Source: Polytrichum commune (Eukaryota > Streptophyta > Polytrichopsida > Polytrichales > Polytrichaceae). From it: a stretch of DNA of 64,000 nucleotides. Location: NCBI GenBank assembly GCA_950295325.1, contig OX485804.1:40238001-40302000 (forward strand), read 5' to 3'. Below the pieces are notes generated by a model. It did not search any database and was not told where the DNA came from. It saw only the letters and a list, made by a program, of their open reading frames with translations. Positions 1 to 13,142 of the stretch are shown here, in pieces (the first letter of the stretch is position 1; every line of letters begins with the position of its first letter). The position numbers were made by a program, and so were the translations under genes.

Positions 1-2329
1 TTGAAGGCATCGGCTATAAGGAGGCCCTCTTTAATTATACTAGGGAGCTTGAGAGCTCAAAGGAAAGGATCCTTCTCATTGCCCCCCCCCCCCCCCCACC
101 CTTTTTTGTGTGGTCCCATAAACCTTTTGGCCTCCTAGACTTTAAAATCAACTTTGTTTCATTTCATTGGCCGAGCGATTCTTGTTGTCTTCTTGTACAT
201 ATTTATTGGACTTATCGTATTCACTAAGAAGGTATGTGTGTGTGCCTTATGTGGTCGTTTGTCACTTATTATTTGGAATATGCATCGGTATAAGCACACG
301 TAAAGAGTTTGATTGGAGTTTAAGCACACATAAAGTAGTCACAGTACGAGCTTGTGCATATCATGAGTGATCATGCCATTCTAACCACTAAATGCTTTTA
401 GTATGTTCATGTTGTTTGCGTATCATGTCTTTATATTGAATGACATGAAATCTTCATCACACTTTTTTCAAGTCAATACATTGTGTGGTTGTCAAGAAGA
501 TTGACCTTGAAACAAGTTGTTAAAATCTACCAAAAAGTCACATCACATTTTCTATTCACGTTGTACAATTCCAAAGCACGGGTAGATCACTCTAAGGCAT
601 TTTTGTGCACCACGTGCGGCTGGGGGTTTTTTTGGGGGGGGGGGCTATTTACCTTCAAGGGCTGAATTAAAGCCTCCCTATAATTACTTAAATTTCAAAA
701 ATGGTCCATTTGTTCGCACCCTTCCATTACTTATATTGTCCAAGTCACTACAATTTTTTGTACTCTATATTCCTTTTAAGTAATAAAACCTAATCTACTT
801 CCTAACGCAATTGACGAGTGTTGAGGGAAAGCATGGAAACAAAGAAGGGTGCAAACAAAGTTATGAAGAAAACACATAGGAGACCATAGCAAAGTAATAA
901 AATTGCAAACACTATTATGATGAAAACACATAAAAGATGCCAGCACAAATACCATAGCGGTCATTGTAATGCAAGTCACCAAAAACACAAAGCATAGTAA
1001 AGCGGGTACAAAATAGAATTTACAAATTAGGGTGGAGTCCACAATGTTACAACGCGTACAAAATAGCCCCAAGTACACCACAAATAGGGTAAGGGTGGAA
1101 AATGAGGAAAAGTGTCCGTTTGTTCACAAACACGACATGCGGTTTGCAAAATGTTGACCCAAACTCATCAGAAAACGGGAAGATTTTAGGAGTTCATATT
1201 AAACATTCCTTCTAGGATCCTTATCTTTAGCCCCTATATTCATTTTACAAAAAAAATAATGGCCCACGTTTTATGTCCATCTAACTTACTTATAATGGGA
1301 TTGTCTACATTTAATGGCCCCTTCATTATTTGGAATTCCTTTATAATTTTTATTTCAAATGATTTTAATCCTCTCTATATTATGCCGCACGTCGTTTTTA
1401 AAATGCACTAAGTGATCTACCCGTGTTCCAAAGTACCACACAAATGGAGTGGCCCAAATAAGGCGTCAAAAGCATTAGGGTACGTTTGGCATAAATTCAA
1501 AACTTTGGAGCCAAACCCACTTTAGTTTCATTCATGTAACGCATTTTCAACAATTAAAGGAGCATCACGATTGTGTGAATATTTTCCAATGGAAGATAGA
1601 ATGGAATCTTATCTTACGATAACTTTGAGACCACTTCCATGTATCCATTAGATGCTTCATAGAAAATAAATTCAAACACAATATGTATTTGTATGAATGT
1701 TGGTAGAATGGTATTCTACACACCATTTGACAACGAAACATGCACACAAAAGTGCCAGTCCAAGCACATATGAACCTCAAACTAGGTCCCCTTTCATGAC
1801 CACTTTATGAACCATGGAACGGACACATTGACTAGAGATCCTAGGAGCATATGAACTTGAATCGCAAATTTATCATTGGCATTTGTCCCCATTCATAAAT
1901 GCTAGTACAATTGGTTATTTGGCTCCCCCATCCAACACTTGTATTGGTATGCTCCGTGAAGAGTTGACAATGCCCACAATAGGCACATATACCTCATGTG
2001 CAACAAAGTAAAATTGTAAAAAGGTTACACTACAGTAGAGGGTACTCTATTTTATCTTTACTAGTTCCAAAATGTAGATTGACATGTGGCAAAACTTGAG
2101 GGAAAATAATTGTTTTCTGGCGGAATAGAAAGCCCTCTACGGTGGACTTTGAGTTTTAGATGGAAGCTTGAGAAATTCCAAAACCAACCCCCCAATAATG
2201 CAAGTTTTAGCTCTTCACGCTAGTGAAAGATGGATTTATTTATTTATTTTCTCTTTGTTTCTTCTAAAATTTGAATGCTCAACTCAAACTATTATGCCCC
2301 CTGCATAGGTAGACGTGGTCCAAATCGAG
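1..2329. other. Intergenic, no gene seen
   Basis: AT-rich DNA with a C-run near position 85 and a G-run near 635. No reading frame here looks protein-like: all are short and of odd composition. The only structure I can support is the inverted repeat pair at 577-620 and 1384-1425. Confidence 0.6.
577..1425. repeat. Inverted repeat pair, possible fold-back element
   Basis: The left arm (577-620) begins CACGGGTAGATCAC and ends CACGTGCGGC. The right arm (1384-1425) is its imperfect reverse complement, starting GCCGCACGTCG and ending GTGATCTACCCGTG. The arms enclose about 760 bp. This could be an old fold-back transposon, but I could not define target-site duplications. Confidence 0.4.
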
Positions 2330-2689
2330 CACAACACATATATGTTGATTTGTATTTGAGTGATATGTGGTTAGGTGTTGATCTAAGAAGTAGCACCAGA
2401 AGGACACGTGTTAAAAATTAAAAAAAAAACAAAAAAACTATTAGACTATGTACTCAAAATCTTCCAACCATTCTAGGCTCAATAGTCAACATGATTGGGG
2501 AGGACCTCCATGACCACCTAAGGAGCATAAGAATCTTCACTTTGATAATGAACAAAATATTCATATGAGTTCCAAAAAACTAGACAACGTATGCTTTGGA
2601 CACAATTTGGATTTGTCAATCATCTTGCACTAATTGCTTGTTTCATATTCTTTGAGAAGTGGGTGCAGAGAGAAAAAATATTCATTTAA
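2330..2689 (+). repeat. Dispersed repeat copy (family D1)
   Basis: This stretch resembles 4560-4890. Shared pieces include 'ATTAGACTA.GT.CTCAA', 'CTAGGCTCAAT..TCAACATG', 'CATATGAG' and 'CATCTTGCACTAAT.' in the same order. Related fragments appear reversed at about 3480-3790 and 14440-14800. No coding frame is preserved. The copy is interrupted at its right end by the Harbinger-like MITE that begins at 2690. Confidence 0.5.
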
Positions 2690-3181
2690 GGGCCACTTCA
2701 CACACGAGCCAAGAGCAGTGACCATGAGACTGTAAGAGCCCAAAAGAAAGTGTCCAAAGGCCATCCCAACACACCTCCAAAATCATGTAGTGTGGTCACG
2801 GAACCTCAAGTGTAGTGTGAAGTCATATGTGACCATGCCCTCAACCAAATGCTATTTCAGTGAATTCCTATTCGTGCGGGTCCTCACACATGATAAAATA
2901 GAATAAACCAACGGTTATGAACATTCAGAATGCCATAGTCTATTGGTTTTGTGTGAGGCCTACCTCCAAGAGGTGGTTCTTGAAAATAGTCCAAGTGACT
3001 ATGAGTCATGATCCATTCGATGCCATGTAGGAATCCATGTAGACTTTACATCCATCTCGCATTCACATACTCCGTTGGTCCCTCAAGCATAGTGTGAAGC
3101 GAACTTGGACCGGCTCCACACCAATGAGGGTGCTTGAAGTGTAATGGTCACGGGCTCTCAGTCTTGTGTGTGAAGTGGCCC
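2690..3181 (+). mobile_element. Harbinger/Tourist-like MITE, copy 1
   Basis: A 492-bp non-autonomous element. It begins GGGCCACTTCACACACGAG and ends GTGTGTGAAGTGGCCC, so the terminal inverted repeats match for about 17 bases and continue imperfectly for about 20 more. It is flanked on both sides by TAA (2687-2689 and 3182-3184), the TWA target duplication known for PIF/Harbinger elements. There is no transposase frame. Related copies lie at 17470-17966, 49358-49830 and 49834-50606. Confidence 0.8.
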
Positions 3182-3184
3182 TAA

Positions 3185-5005
3185 TTGACGTCCACCTTAT
3201 AGGGGGACTAAGATAATGAAATTTATTTTGATAGAATAATGATACTAAGCTTATTTGCCATTTCAATAGAATGTATTTTAGTTTACTCTATGTTATTTTA
3301 TTAGGAAGGATGTACCCTTGCCCCCTTTAGGTACATGCTTTGTATTCAGTTAGCATATTTGGTACCAATTGTGTCACACATCTATTGACATCACTCCATT
3401 TAGCAAGATGGTACATGGAATATGTAAGGTGGATGGGTTTTAAATAGTTGCCTTTTAAAAAAAAACTATCCTACTTCTCCTAGGACATGGAACACGCAGT
3501 TAGTACGAGCTGGTTAGCAAATGCAAATCAAGGCCATAGCCACTTTCCTCACATTTTTTTGGAGCTCATTAGAATATCTTATTCATTATTAAAGTGAAGG
3601 TTATCTTGCTCATTAAATATGGTCAACTTTCCAAATTATGTTGATTATTGAACTTAGAATGTTGATCATATTTTGAACATGTAGGTCAATCTTTTTTTTG
3701 GACATGTATTTTTGTTGTCCGTTTTTGGAGCCATGCCAACCTACATACCACTCAAATATAGGTGTTTTAATAAGAAAAAAGATAAAGGAATAATGATTAT
3801 ATACTTGAGCTCAATAACTACTTACATTGGACACTTGTCAACCGATTAGTCCCCCTCTCAATGGGGCTCAAGTTGAGAGCTTGAACTTGCACTTTTCAGG
3901 AGTTTGTGCTTGGAGTTGATAAGCTTTTAATTGAAGCTCAAACGATTGAGAGCTCAATCAACCCTCCATTTCTTAATAGTTTGAGCAAGTGCAAAGTGGC
4001 TATGTACAAAGTGAGATATCAAGGAAGGGGGGGGGGGGGGGAATGGTAGGAAACAAAGAAGAATTCATGACACATCAAAGCCCATCGTCACAACACGCGA
4101 GTTTGAACTTGACACTCCTAAGGAATCTTGGTGAGTTAGTTTGAGATTTTGACTGAGGGTTTAAGAAAATGGACTAAGAGCCCGTCATAATTGTTTCACA
4201 TGGGATCCCTCAAGGTGCCAAATGAGAGTTGTGAGCCATTGATACAAAAAGCTCAACCTCTCAAGTTGAACGTTCAAATGTAAAGTGAATTTGAGTGAAT
4301 AAGCATGCACAAGAAGCTCCCCTTCCATCTTCAAGCTCTCAACCTCTCTAGTGTAAAAAGGGGCCTTAACCCCTGAAGACCCTAGAGAACAAAATTTGTC
4401 CCTTCTAGGATTTTAAGAACATGTTGGACCCATTTAATCTTCTCATTTTTGCTTGGGTGCTAAAACTTCTCATGAGTAATGGAGCTTTGGAGTGATGCCA
4501 CATCTCGGATCACTCCCTTGGAATGTTGGCAAGCATGGACTAAGGTAGACATGCCTAATACCAATAATATGGCCACGTATATTTGAGTGGCATGTAATTA
4601 GGTGTGGATCTAAAAATGGACATCAATCAAGACATGTGTTTGAAAGAGATTAGACTACGTGCTCAACATATGCTGACCATCTAGGCTCAATGATCAACAT
4701 GTTTGGAAGGGAGCTATATGACCACATATTAATGAATGAGATATCCATATGAGCTTCACAACTTACGAGGCAAATGGGTACATGCACGAATTGTATTCGT
4801 TGCTCATCTTGCACTAATGACGTGTTTTACATCCTATAAAAATCAAGTGCAGAGCGAAAAGTATCCAAATAACACACTTCTACCTTAGTAAGTCATATGT
4901 GAGTTTGAACTATGGCTTTACATTAACACGTGTCACCTTATTCAACTCTATTCACTTGGCAAATTTGCAAGTCCGGTTGTTGCCAAGCCCTATTGATACC
5001 ATTGC
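3185..5005. repeat. Intergenic with dispersed repeats (D1 copies)
   Basis: No gene is seen. Positions 3480-3790 hold a reversed fragment of family D1. Positions 4560-4890 hold a forward copy similar to 2330-2689, ending near 'ACACTTCTACCTTAGTAAG'. A G-run lies at about 4027-4041. The rest is unassigned AT-rich DNA. Confidence 0.45.
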
Positions 5006-5007
5006 TA

Positions 5008-5224
5008 CATTGATTATCCCAATTAGTGTGTGTTACTATTCGGAGTTACGTGGTGCAATAACATCTGACTCGGGAGTTTAATTTTTACTAACGAAAGTTT
5101 AATAGGTTGTTTGGACGTTATAGAACACACATGGCTTGGCATAGTAAAATGTTACATTCTCGTTAAATAGTCATAGCATTGCGTAACTCCGGATAGTAAC
5201 ATGCACTAATGGGGATAATCAATG
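5008..5224 (+). mobile_element. TA-type fold-back MITE (family M3), copy 1
   Basis: A 217-bp element flanked by TA (5006-5007 and 5225-5226). The left end reads CATTGATTATCCCAATTAG and the right end is nearly its reverse complement, CTAATGGGGATAATCAATG. The inverted similarity runs about 45 bp inward, through an 'ACTATTCGGAGTTAC' segment. TA duplication and strong terminal symmetry fit a Tc1/mariner-type MITE. The core, with 'GGTTGTTTGGACGTTATAGAAC', is shared with 13625-13840 and, more distantly, with 46288-46509 and 57982-58199. Confidence 0.75.
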
Positions 5225-5226
5225 TA

Positions 5227-7844
5227 CTATTTAAGTTGAAGAAGTCATTTTGCCTTTAACAAAGAGCATGTTGCGTTCCCTTAAGATTGTGTGTCCGTCA
5301 ATGTAAAAAGAGAGATGATGCCGCTCTATGGGTTGGCATGAACAAGAGATGCTTTGACATGGAGGTTACTATCGAAATTTTATTAAATCACATGAGAAAA
5401 GATACAAGGTATTGTTAAATTCAAAAGAGAACAAATTTATAAAATTTTGGAATTATTGTATCTTGGATGAAATGGCCCCATAAAGTGTTATATCTAAAAT
5501 AGGGTAGGTGAAAAATTATAGGTAGTATTTCATTTTTATTTATAAAGTAGGGTTTGTTATATTTGGAGGAGCGAGGAATTTACGTGAGTTTCAATGAATG
5601 TCTTTGGATTGGATGAGAAGTTGCCTCAATTGACTAAAAGTCACCAAATTTAGATGTTGGCAAGCTTGGGGTGGTCAGCGAGAGTTTCAAGATAGTGTTG
5701 CAATTAGGTACCATTCAATTTCATTTGCATGTATTGCTAATGTATTATTGTCATTTTTTAATGAATTAACATCAATTTATGTCAAATTTTCAACACATTG
5801 ATAAATGGTCTAGTTTACAAACAAAACAGAGGTTATACATTAAGTTGATGATGTAAAATATCTACTTATAGGGTCTTGAAAATACCTCAAGGTACCATTT
5901 TGTCTACTGACAGGGTGCCAATTATTCCAAGAAAGTTAGATGAATAGCCCATCTTCAATTAATCCCCAACCGCACGTGGTTTACAAAATATAACTTGTGA
6001 TCTCCCCATGGACGCTTCAACCTCAATCAAATCTACAAACTCAAATGTAAATCCGAGGCGGGCTCACAAAGCATGGCTGAAGGTCAAAAGGTTGTTGTCT
6101 ATGGTCGGAGGTGGTTTAGTCCAAATAATATATGCGAGTGTTGTTATATTACTTTTTTGAATTGGACCCCTAGATTTGATTGATGTTAGGTGAGGATCAA
6201 AAAATAAACACCATAAAAGACACATGTTTGAAAGAGATTGAACATCGTCTTCAAATTGTATTAACTACTCCACATTTAACGATGAACGTAATTGGAAAAA
6301 CCTATGTACTCAGTTAAAGAATCAACAAAGATGCACTTCGGATAACCAGAACTAAATCAAGGGAAGTCCGAATTTTGTTGACGTTTCATTGTAGATTTGC
6401 TAATGCAGTACCAGTTTCGTTGTGGGAATCTAATCAGTAGAAGCTCAAGAACATGAGAAAAATGAACTTGAATAACGCCCACATACCTCAATTGTAGATG
6501 CCAACAAAAACAACGGCCAAGTCCGAATCTCTACTCCTCAAATGTGATTGTCCAATCAATCCTCTCCTGAATGTGATGGCCATTCTTTGCTGAAGGGTCC
6601 TTGAAACTCAAGCACGGCCCTTTATAATATGCAACAAAAAGTGATGCAAAATCTAGTTTGAATGCATCCTTCAACCACCGGCACGGCCCAAGGTGGGTCC
6701 AATCGAATGTGACTATCGCTTGCTCCCGGTTTTCTCTTTTTGCGGTATTTAAAATCACTCATGTACCCACTCAATGTGCCAATGCACACCACTCACGTGA
6801 AGGAACCAATGAGAAAAAAAAGGTCGAAAAATTGGAATCCCACCCACACTACAATTTCCTCTTTGCTTTCGGAATCATAGACATGAGTGTCAAGAATTCA
6901 ACTTAGGAGGTTTGGTGTGAATCTTGTGTGAGAGATGCATGACACCAACCAAGAGTTTGGCGTGAATGGGAGCTGTTTCATTTTGTAAATCAAAGCCAGA
7001 AGCTTGAATGTAAATCCAAGGCAGGTTTACATAGCATGGTTGAGGGTGAAAGACTACTGCCTCACATAGGAGGTGAGAATTTTGCAATCTATGAATGACG
7101 ACAATTGGAGTGGAGCGAACCTCTTGCTGCACCAATCGACGAGGTTGGACCAATCGAGTTTTTCATCATGGTGGGAGTTTTGTGTTAGTGATGTAGAACA
7201 ATAGGGTGTTTGATTGAATCATACAAGTATTTGTTACATAGTTTGTCGAATTATACAACATTGTCATCGAAACCTGGACCTAACACTTTAGTGATATACA
7301 TTCAAGAGGAATGTATATCGGATTTTGGGTGCAGATGAGAGTTGTGCACAACCAAGGACAACCACTTGCTACCTAATTAGGTATAAGGGGGTCCGAAATC
7401 AAACATGTGTTCAAGCAGCCAGGGCTAACTAGGAAGCCATAATTTAGTCTCAAGGATACAAACTGTGTGAAGGTATTCATTCCATATCCAAACTTAAAGC
7501 ATGCAAATTGCCCTGCAACTCTTGACTAATTTCTCATCAAAACCATAAACTTAGGATCGAACCCATCCAATATCTCATCAAAACCTCTAGCACATTTTAG
7601 TTATGTAATAGCACATGTTTGCCTTAAAACAGTATGTTTGCCACGTGTCACTTCACATTGATTGGAAATTGGATCTGTGAATCAAAAAAACTGAACAAAA
7701 GAGCAACCTGCAGTTAACTCAAGATCCTTCCCATACAGTTGCAATTAGAATAGAATGGAGTAAGATACCAGCATGTGTTGTATCTTACCATGCAACAGGA
7801 GTTTTATCCTATGTCGGAATAAATCACACAAACGAAACGAGGCA
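5227..7844. other. Intergenic, dispersed repeats, no gene
   Basis: No gene is seen. Two segments (about 6005-6125 and 6960-7090) resemble each other and 20000-20130: each has 'CTCAAATGTAAA.CC.AG' or a close variant, followed by '...CA.AGCATGG..GA.GG' and 'GGAGGTG'. Positions 6140-6500 resemble family D2 in opposite orientation to 7845-8214. A minus-strand frame at 6531-6758 has no recognisable domain and I do not call it a gene. Confidence 0.45.
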
Positions 7845-8214
7845 TAAGGTATGTGGGTGTCGTTCATATCAACGTGTTTTTCATGTTCTCCAACTTCTAC
7901 CAATTAGATTAGTAGATCTACAATGATCAACAAAATTTGGATTAGAAAGCAGACCAACCCTGATTTAGTTATGGTTATCAGAAAGTGCATGTTTATTGAT
8001 TCATTAACTAACTACATAGATCCTCCCAATTGTGTTCACTATTGAGTATGTAGTAGTAATGAAATTTGTGCAGTTAATAAAATTCCAAGACATAGTCCAA
8101 ACTCTTTTGAACATGCGTCTTTATGGTGTTTGTTCTTTGATCTCACTTAACCACACACCATCCAAATGTAGGGTCTGATTAAGAAAGATAACCGAATAAC
8201 ACCTGCATTACCTT
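7845..8214 (-). repeat. Dispersed element, family D2
   Basis: The left end reads TAAGGTATGTGGGTG and the right end reads CACCTGCATTACCTTA, giving short inverted termini. The interior matches 17415-18578, for example 'GATTTAGTTATGGTTAT', 'GTGCATGTTTRTTGAT' and the 'GGTGTTTGTTCTTTGATC' stretch. There is no coding frame. At about 7893-7906 this copy has the uninterrupted 'CTTCTACCAATTAGAT' that is split by a MITE in the 17415-18578 copy. Confidence 0.55.
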
Positions 8215-8457
8215 AGATTGAGGTTTTAAACCATGCAACACAAATGCAACGCATGTACAGCAGTGAAAGTATCTGATAGCAATTTTAAGTACCCCAGTTC
8301 AATTCCTAAGTCCTATTTTCAAAAATTTCTGCTGGAAAAATGTGACAAACATGTCCCTGGCTAACTTGAATTTAAGGATGAGAAAGGATACCAAATTATA
8401 CGAAGTTGCTCTATGACAGCAACTTGATATGATACATTGGAACTCTTGCATGAATTT

Positions 8458-11400
8458 CTAAACGCTGTCCCTGGGAATTGGAATGTGAGTTCTTTGCCTT
8501 AGCCATGTGTGTATTTCATTAATTCGCAAATCACTGAGCCTGTTCTCCATTGTTAACAACGATCGTAGATGTTGTGGACCTGACGTAAGGGGCCGACTTT
8601 CAGGTAGGTTTTGGGCCAAATTTGTTGCCAATTCAAGCTTCCCCAAACCCTGACTTGCTTCATACGTGTAGGCAACACTTCTGCTACCATTCCTATTCTC
8701 TAACGAGGGTTGGCTTCCTTCAGTTGAAGAGCTTCTAGTAGGAGTCGTTGATCTTTTCTCCATTTTCACAGCCTTCTTTTTCACCTCCCTAGGACACTCT
8801 GATGCAGCTTTTGGTTTCTCAGTTTTCATGTCCCCATCAAAATTCTGCACAAACATAGTTGAAAAGTGTCAACTCCTTCCTTCATGTCACCACTGTTTGA
8901 AGCAATTCTTATGGTCACTGAAAATTGATACTCTCAATAATTGGGATCTCGAAGTTTTTTGGGCTCATCCCACCCATAAAATCCATATAAATCTTAAATC
9001 TTTGTTGGCTGCCAAACATTAAGAGAGACGAACACAAGTCTTCAGTCACTCGATGTGTAAGGGTGGGTAGGGGTTTGGAAGGTTGCCTCTCTCAATAATC
9101 TGTAGGCAATAAAGATTCGGTTAATGTCTGGACGTGTGGATGAGAAGAGTATGGAGCTCTTAATCCAGAAAAACCTAGAAATCTGATTATTGAGAGAATC
9201 ATTTTACAGTGTGTGTTAAAGATGCTCTTACCAACATTTTCCAAATCCTCCGGCAAATGTGTTCTCGTTGTAGAACATATATGTGCCAAAGTATATTTAT
9301 TTTCTAGCACTAGCACAATGCTGGCAAAAATATGTATGCTAAAAGCAGTTTATAGACATCACAACAAAAAATACTTCCCCATTCTGAACGACTGAGCTAT
9401 AAGCCAGGGTACACATCAACGTGGTAGTATCAGATCAAATTTTCACTATAAACAAAATGTCCATGTAACGGTGTGCACTCATTAACAACTGTACTGTCAG
9501 TTTGAGAAGATTAAAATGTCTGCACATCAATGACGTAGAGAGATGTATAATTAACTTAAGTTAATATTCATATCAAATGCCACAGACAAAAGTAACTCTT
9601 ACTGTATACTTAGTGCCATAAAGAAAATTTCTGAGAATAATATATAGTCCAAATAGAGTCATTGTGGAGAGTAAAAATACCATGCCAACCTGACGCTTTG
9701 GCCAAATGGATGATTCAATGTAATCTGCAAATAAAAATATCGGCAATGCAAACCTGCAAAATGCACACACTGAGAAAGTCAGATAACGTTCCTAAGGAAC
9801 ATGTGCCTCACTCAGTAAGCCAAAATTGCTTTACACATATTAGACAATTTTTGTTGTGGACATCCTTTTTGACAGTTGTAAGCCAATATTGACTGGATGA
9901 CCTTGAATTCCCAAAACAGAGGCTTCAAAGTCTATAATTTCTAAGCATCTAGAGAACACATTGTACACCCATTCAGTGGAATTTTATGAGAAGTGATACA
10001 CATCACATACACTGCAAACTGTCGAATTCTTGCATGAAGGTAGCACATTTGTTGTCTCAAAACCACTGAAGGCAACTTACCCAAAAAATATGGTATTGAT
10101 CAGCTTCTCCTTCCCTTCCGCACTAGAAAACTCATTCTCGGGTCGCCACCGTACTCCTGCACGGTCATACGCAGACCTAGTTTGTGTGCTCCCATACGTA
10201 GTATAGCCCTCCTTGTTATGCCTGTAGTATCGTCGTCTCGGGGGGCCTTCGTACCTGAAAAGATAATAAGCGTTATTAGAAAGATATCAACCAAACATCA
10301 CTAGGATATAAAAGAGATTACTAAATGTACTGAACTTGTAAAGTATAAAATGAATACAATTCTCAGACTAAAAGGCTTGATAGATATATTCTTTTTAATG
10401 ACAAACCTAACTCAGCAAGTGTTCTGCACACAACTGTATGTCATATGAAAACAGTGGCAGAAATGCATCGCTGTGGTGGTGTACGACACGAATTTGCAAA
10501 CACGTAAGCATTGTACTTACAACACACTCCAGCTCATGATTTCATGTGTAAGATCAAAGCCAAGTGTCGCGCCGGTATATATGTTGTGTTAATAACACAC
10601 TCCATCTCATTAGAGAGACAACTACAATGTTGCCAGAGGCGTGAATTATAGTCTTGCTTCATTTTCGAGTTGGTCTAAGTCTACATGTAATTCCGAAACA
10701 GGCACAGACAAGCCGGCCGGCACCTCTCTTCCCCAAGGGCAAGCCCCTAGGTTCCCACATGGTTGGTTGAAGATATCTGGTTCACCCAAATACCCCCACT
10801 ATGATTGAGTGGATCATAGGTGATAGGGTGCACCGGAAATTAAGTGCTAGGAAGGTCACTCATCTAAGTCATATTCCTGGCCTTAGGCGGCTTAACCTTG
10901 GAGTTCCCATGGGATCCGGGTTAAGGTCTTGGCTTTTAGTCACCCTCTTGATCTAATTAATTACATGTGTAGAATCAAAGCCTAGTGGCACCCATGATGT
11001 AAATGCAAATGCAATGTTCTACACACAAGGTTGTTTCACACAATTATCCACCAGATGGATGCTCTCCACAGAACGTAGGCGTAATTTGAGAACCTACATT
11101 AGACGTACTAAACCCATGATGAAAGGTCTGGTCTGAAATCCGCAGCATGAACATGATTACAATCTACTTCCTCGAATTTGCCAATGCACTGGCACCTACA
11201 GTACATCTCATCAAAATGCAAGTGACCAGCGTTTAATGTTGAGTCAGTGTTAATATATGCCTACCCTTCAGGGTTTGATATAATACTCAAGCTTCCAAAA
11301 ACACTGATCCAACTCATAAGTCAAACCTTTTAGGTCATGCAACTCTACACATAGAGAAGTAAATTTAGAAAATTGTAACCCTATGTTTGGTATGCATCAA

Positions 11401-12184
11401 TTCAGTGTTGACGAAGTTTGATGAGATCTAATCAATGTTGATGATGTATGAAGTTAAAGGGCTATGGTGTACTCTGTCCACTCCTCGCCCTAATTAGGTT
11501 CCAAAAACACTAAATCATTGCTCTCTTACAGAGCCCACACCATTATGTGCATCTGAACCTTTTCCTTGTTGAGCTTCAGACAACAAAATTCCTCCCCAAA
11601 ATACAGAGGAATTGATTCAACTCATAACTCAACCTTTTTAGGTCTTGCAACTCTATAAATACGGAAACAAATTAATCAAATTGCAACCCTATGTTCGGGA
11701 CGCATTGGTTCAGTGTTGATGTAGATTGATGTGATGAAATCAACGTGAAATCAGTGTTGATGATATATGAAGTTACAAGTTTGTGATGTACTAACATAGA
11801 CCACACCATTATGTGCATCTGAACCTTTTCCTTGTTGAATTTTACACAATAAATTGCTGGATTCCACTCCAACTCTGAAGGAGAATGGAGAAAGGATGAT
11901 ATAGCGGAGATGATGATGACAAACCTTCTAGAGGCACCGGTACCGGTATTTCCTGCATACCGAGTGCCATTGTTATAAGCAACTCGCTTTGCTTCGTCGC
12001 CTAAAACCTCATACGCTTCAGAAACCTGCCTGAACTTGTGGCCAGCCACTTCCTTGGACGAATGAGAAGATTGCACATGCCTGTCTGGGTGACATTCCAA
12101 GGCAAGCTTCCGGAACGCATGCTTAATGTCATTTGACGAGGCGTCCCGTGCCACCCCCAGCACCTTGTAGTAGTCAATCTTCAT
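8458..12184 (-). CDS. J-domain (DnaJ-like) membrane-anchored protein, 4 exons
   Basis: A type-III-like J protein of 323 residues, built from exons 11925-12184, 10081-10254, 9603-9753 and 8458-8844. All junctions are GT-AG and the phases agree. J proteins stimulate Hsp70 ATPase. The J domain covers residues 4 to about 66, with the HPD triad in 'ECHPDRH' and the helix-IV-like '[18 protein letters not shown]'. No G/F-rich or zinc-finger region follows. A single hydrophobic segment (about 167-185, '[18 protein letters not shown]') follows a basic, Tyr-rich linker. A Ser/Thr/Lys-rich tail (196-323) ends the protein. The start is the ATG at 12184: an in-frame TAG lies just upstream, and the only upstream near-start codon is TTG. 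The J domain resembles the plant DnaJ72 type, but the membrane segment and tail do not let me name an orthologue. The Hsp70 partner and compartment are unknown. Confidence 0.85.
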
Positions 12185-12309
12185 ACCACTTGGTTTGCAT
12201 TCCCTCTCCAACCTCCTCTAATTCATTCAGCAGATCATCCAAACCCTCGCTTCCCCCTCCATACCCAACCCAAATTCTGTTCCAAATGGAAAACCCCAAT
12301 TCCAACCTA

Positions 12310-12770
12310 ATCCCTCTCCTCAGACCTTCGTACCCACCGAACACCGCTTTCCATCACCCAACAAATAAACCTCTGCATCTGAATCACACCAAAGTTCCAC
12401 AATTCTCTGCAAATTCTGTTGCACAAAATGGGACCACCACGTCAACACACTTCCTTGAGAATCCCAAACCTAATCCCTCTCCCCAAACCATTTTCATCTC
12501 CACATCACACCGTCTTCCATCACCGAACACCTGACCCCTCTGGGTCTGAATCACACCAAAGTTCCTGAATACCCTGCAAATTCTACTGCAAAATTAAAAC
12601 TACCACTTCAACCCTATTCCTCGATAACCCGAAACCTTAATCCCTCTCCTCAAACCTTCCTTCCCACCAAATACCGCCTTCCATCACCGGATATGTAACT
12701 TCTGCATGTGAATCACACCAAAAGTTCCAAAATTATTTTTGCAAATTCTGCCCTGCGGTGATTTCAACCT
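12310..12770. repeat. Three degenerate ~165-bp tandem repeats upstream of the J-protein gene
   Basis: Units start with ATCCCTCTCC at 12310, 12473 and 12640, spaced 163 and 167 bp apart. Each carries 'CTTCCATCACC', then 'TCTG..T.TGAATCACACC', then 'AAAGTTCC' and 'GCAAATTCTG'. The units are pyrimidine-rich on the plus strand and start about 125 bp upstream of the J-protein ATG, so they may include its 5'UTR or promoter. The copies have diverged, so the duplication is not recent. Confidence 0.7.
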
Positions 12771-13140
12771 TGATTGCTACTATGTGTCACATGTCAATAT
12801 GATTCTACTATGTTGTTGCGTATGTGATTCTATGTGATTGTTGATGATGATGGTAGCTAACGGAAAGCAGAAATGGACCAAAAATGGCTCAAATTGCTCT
12901 CCTGGAGCGGTTTCTGGAGGAATTTGAAGACGGTTTGGAGGTCCATGTCGCGTTTTAGAATTGGTTTGAGGAGATTGAGTTACTAAAATGTGGAGACCAG
13001 TGGTGTGGAGCATGAATTTGGAGCCGTGTGGCACATGAGCGGCGTTGTGGAAGATCCCGCTCCACGTCTCCTTTCCTTTTCCTCGGAGGACCACATGCCC
13101 GTCATTGCCCGTCACAGATGGAGGTCGTCGCTAGCGTCGC
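12771..13140. other. Intergenic, no gene
   Basis: No supported gene. Moderately GC-rich between 12850 and 13130. A minus-strand frame of 111 codons here has no recognisable domain and unusual composition. Confidence 0.4.
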
Positions 13141-13142
13141 TA

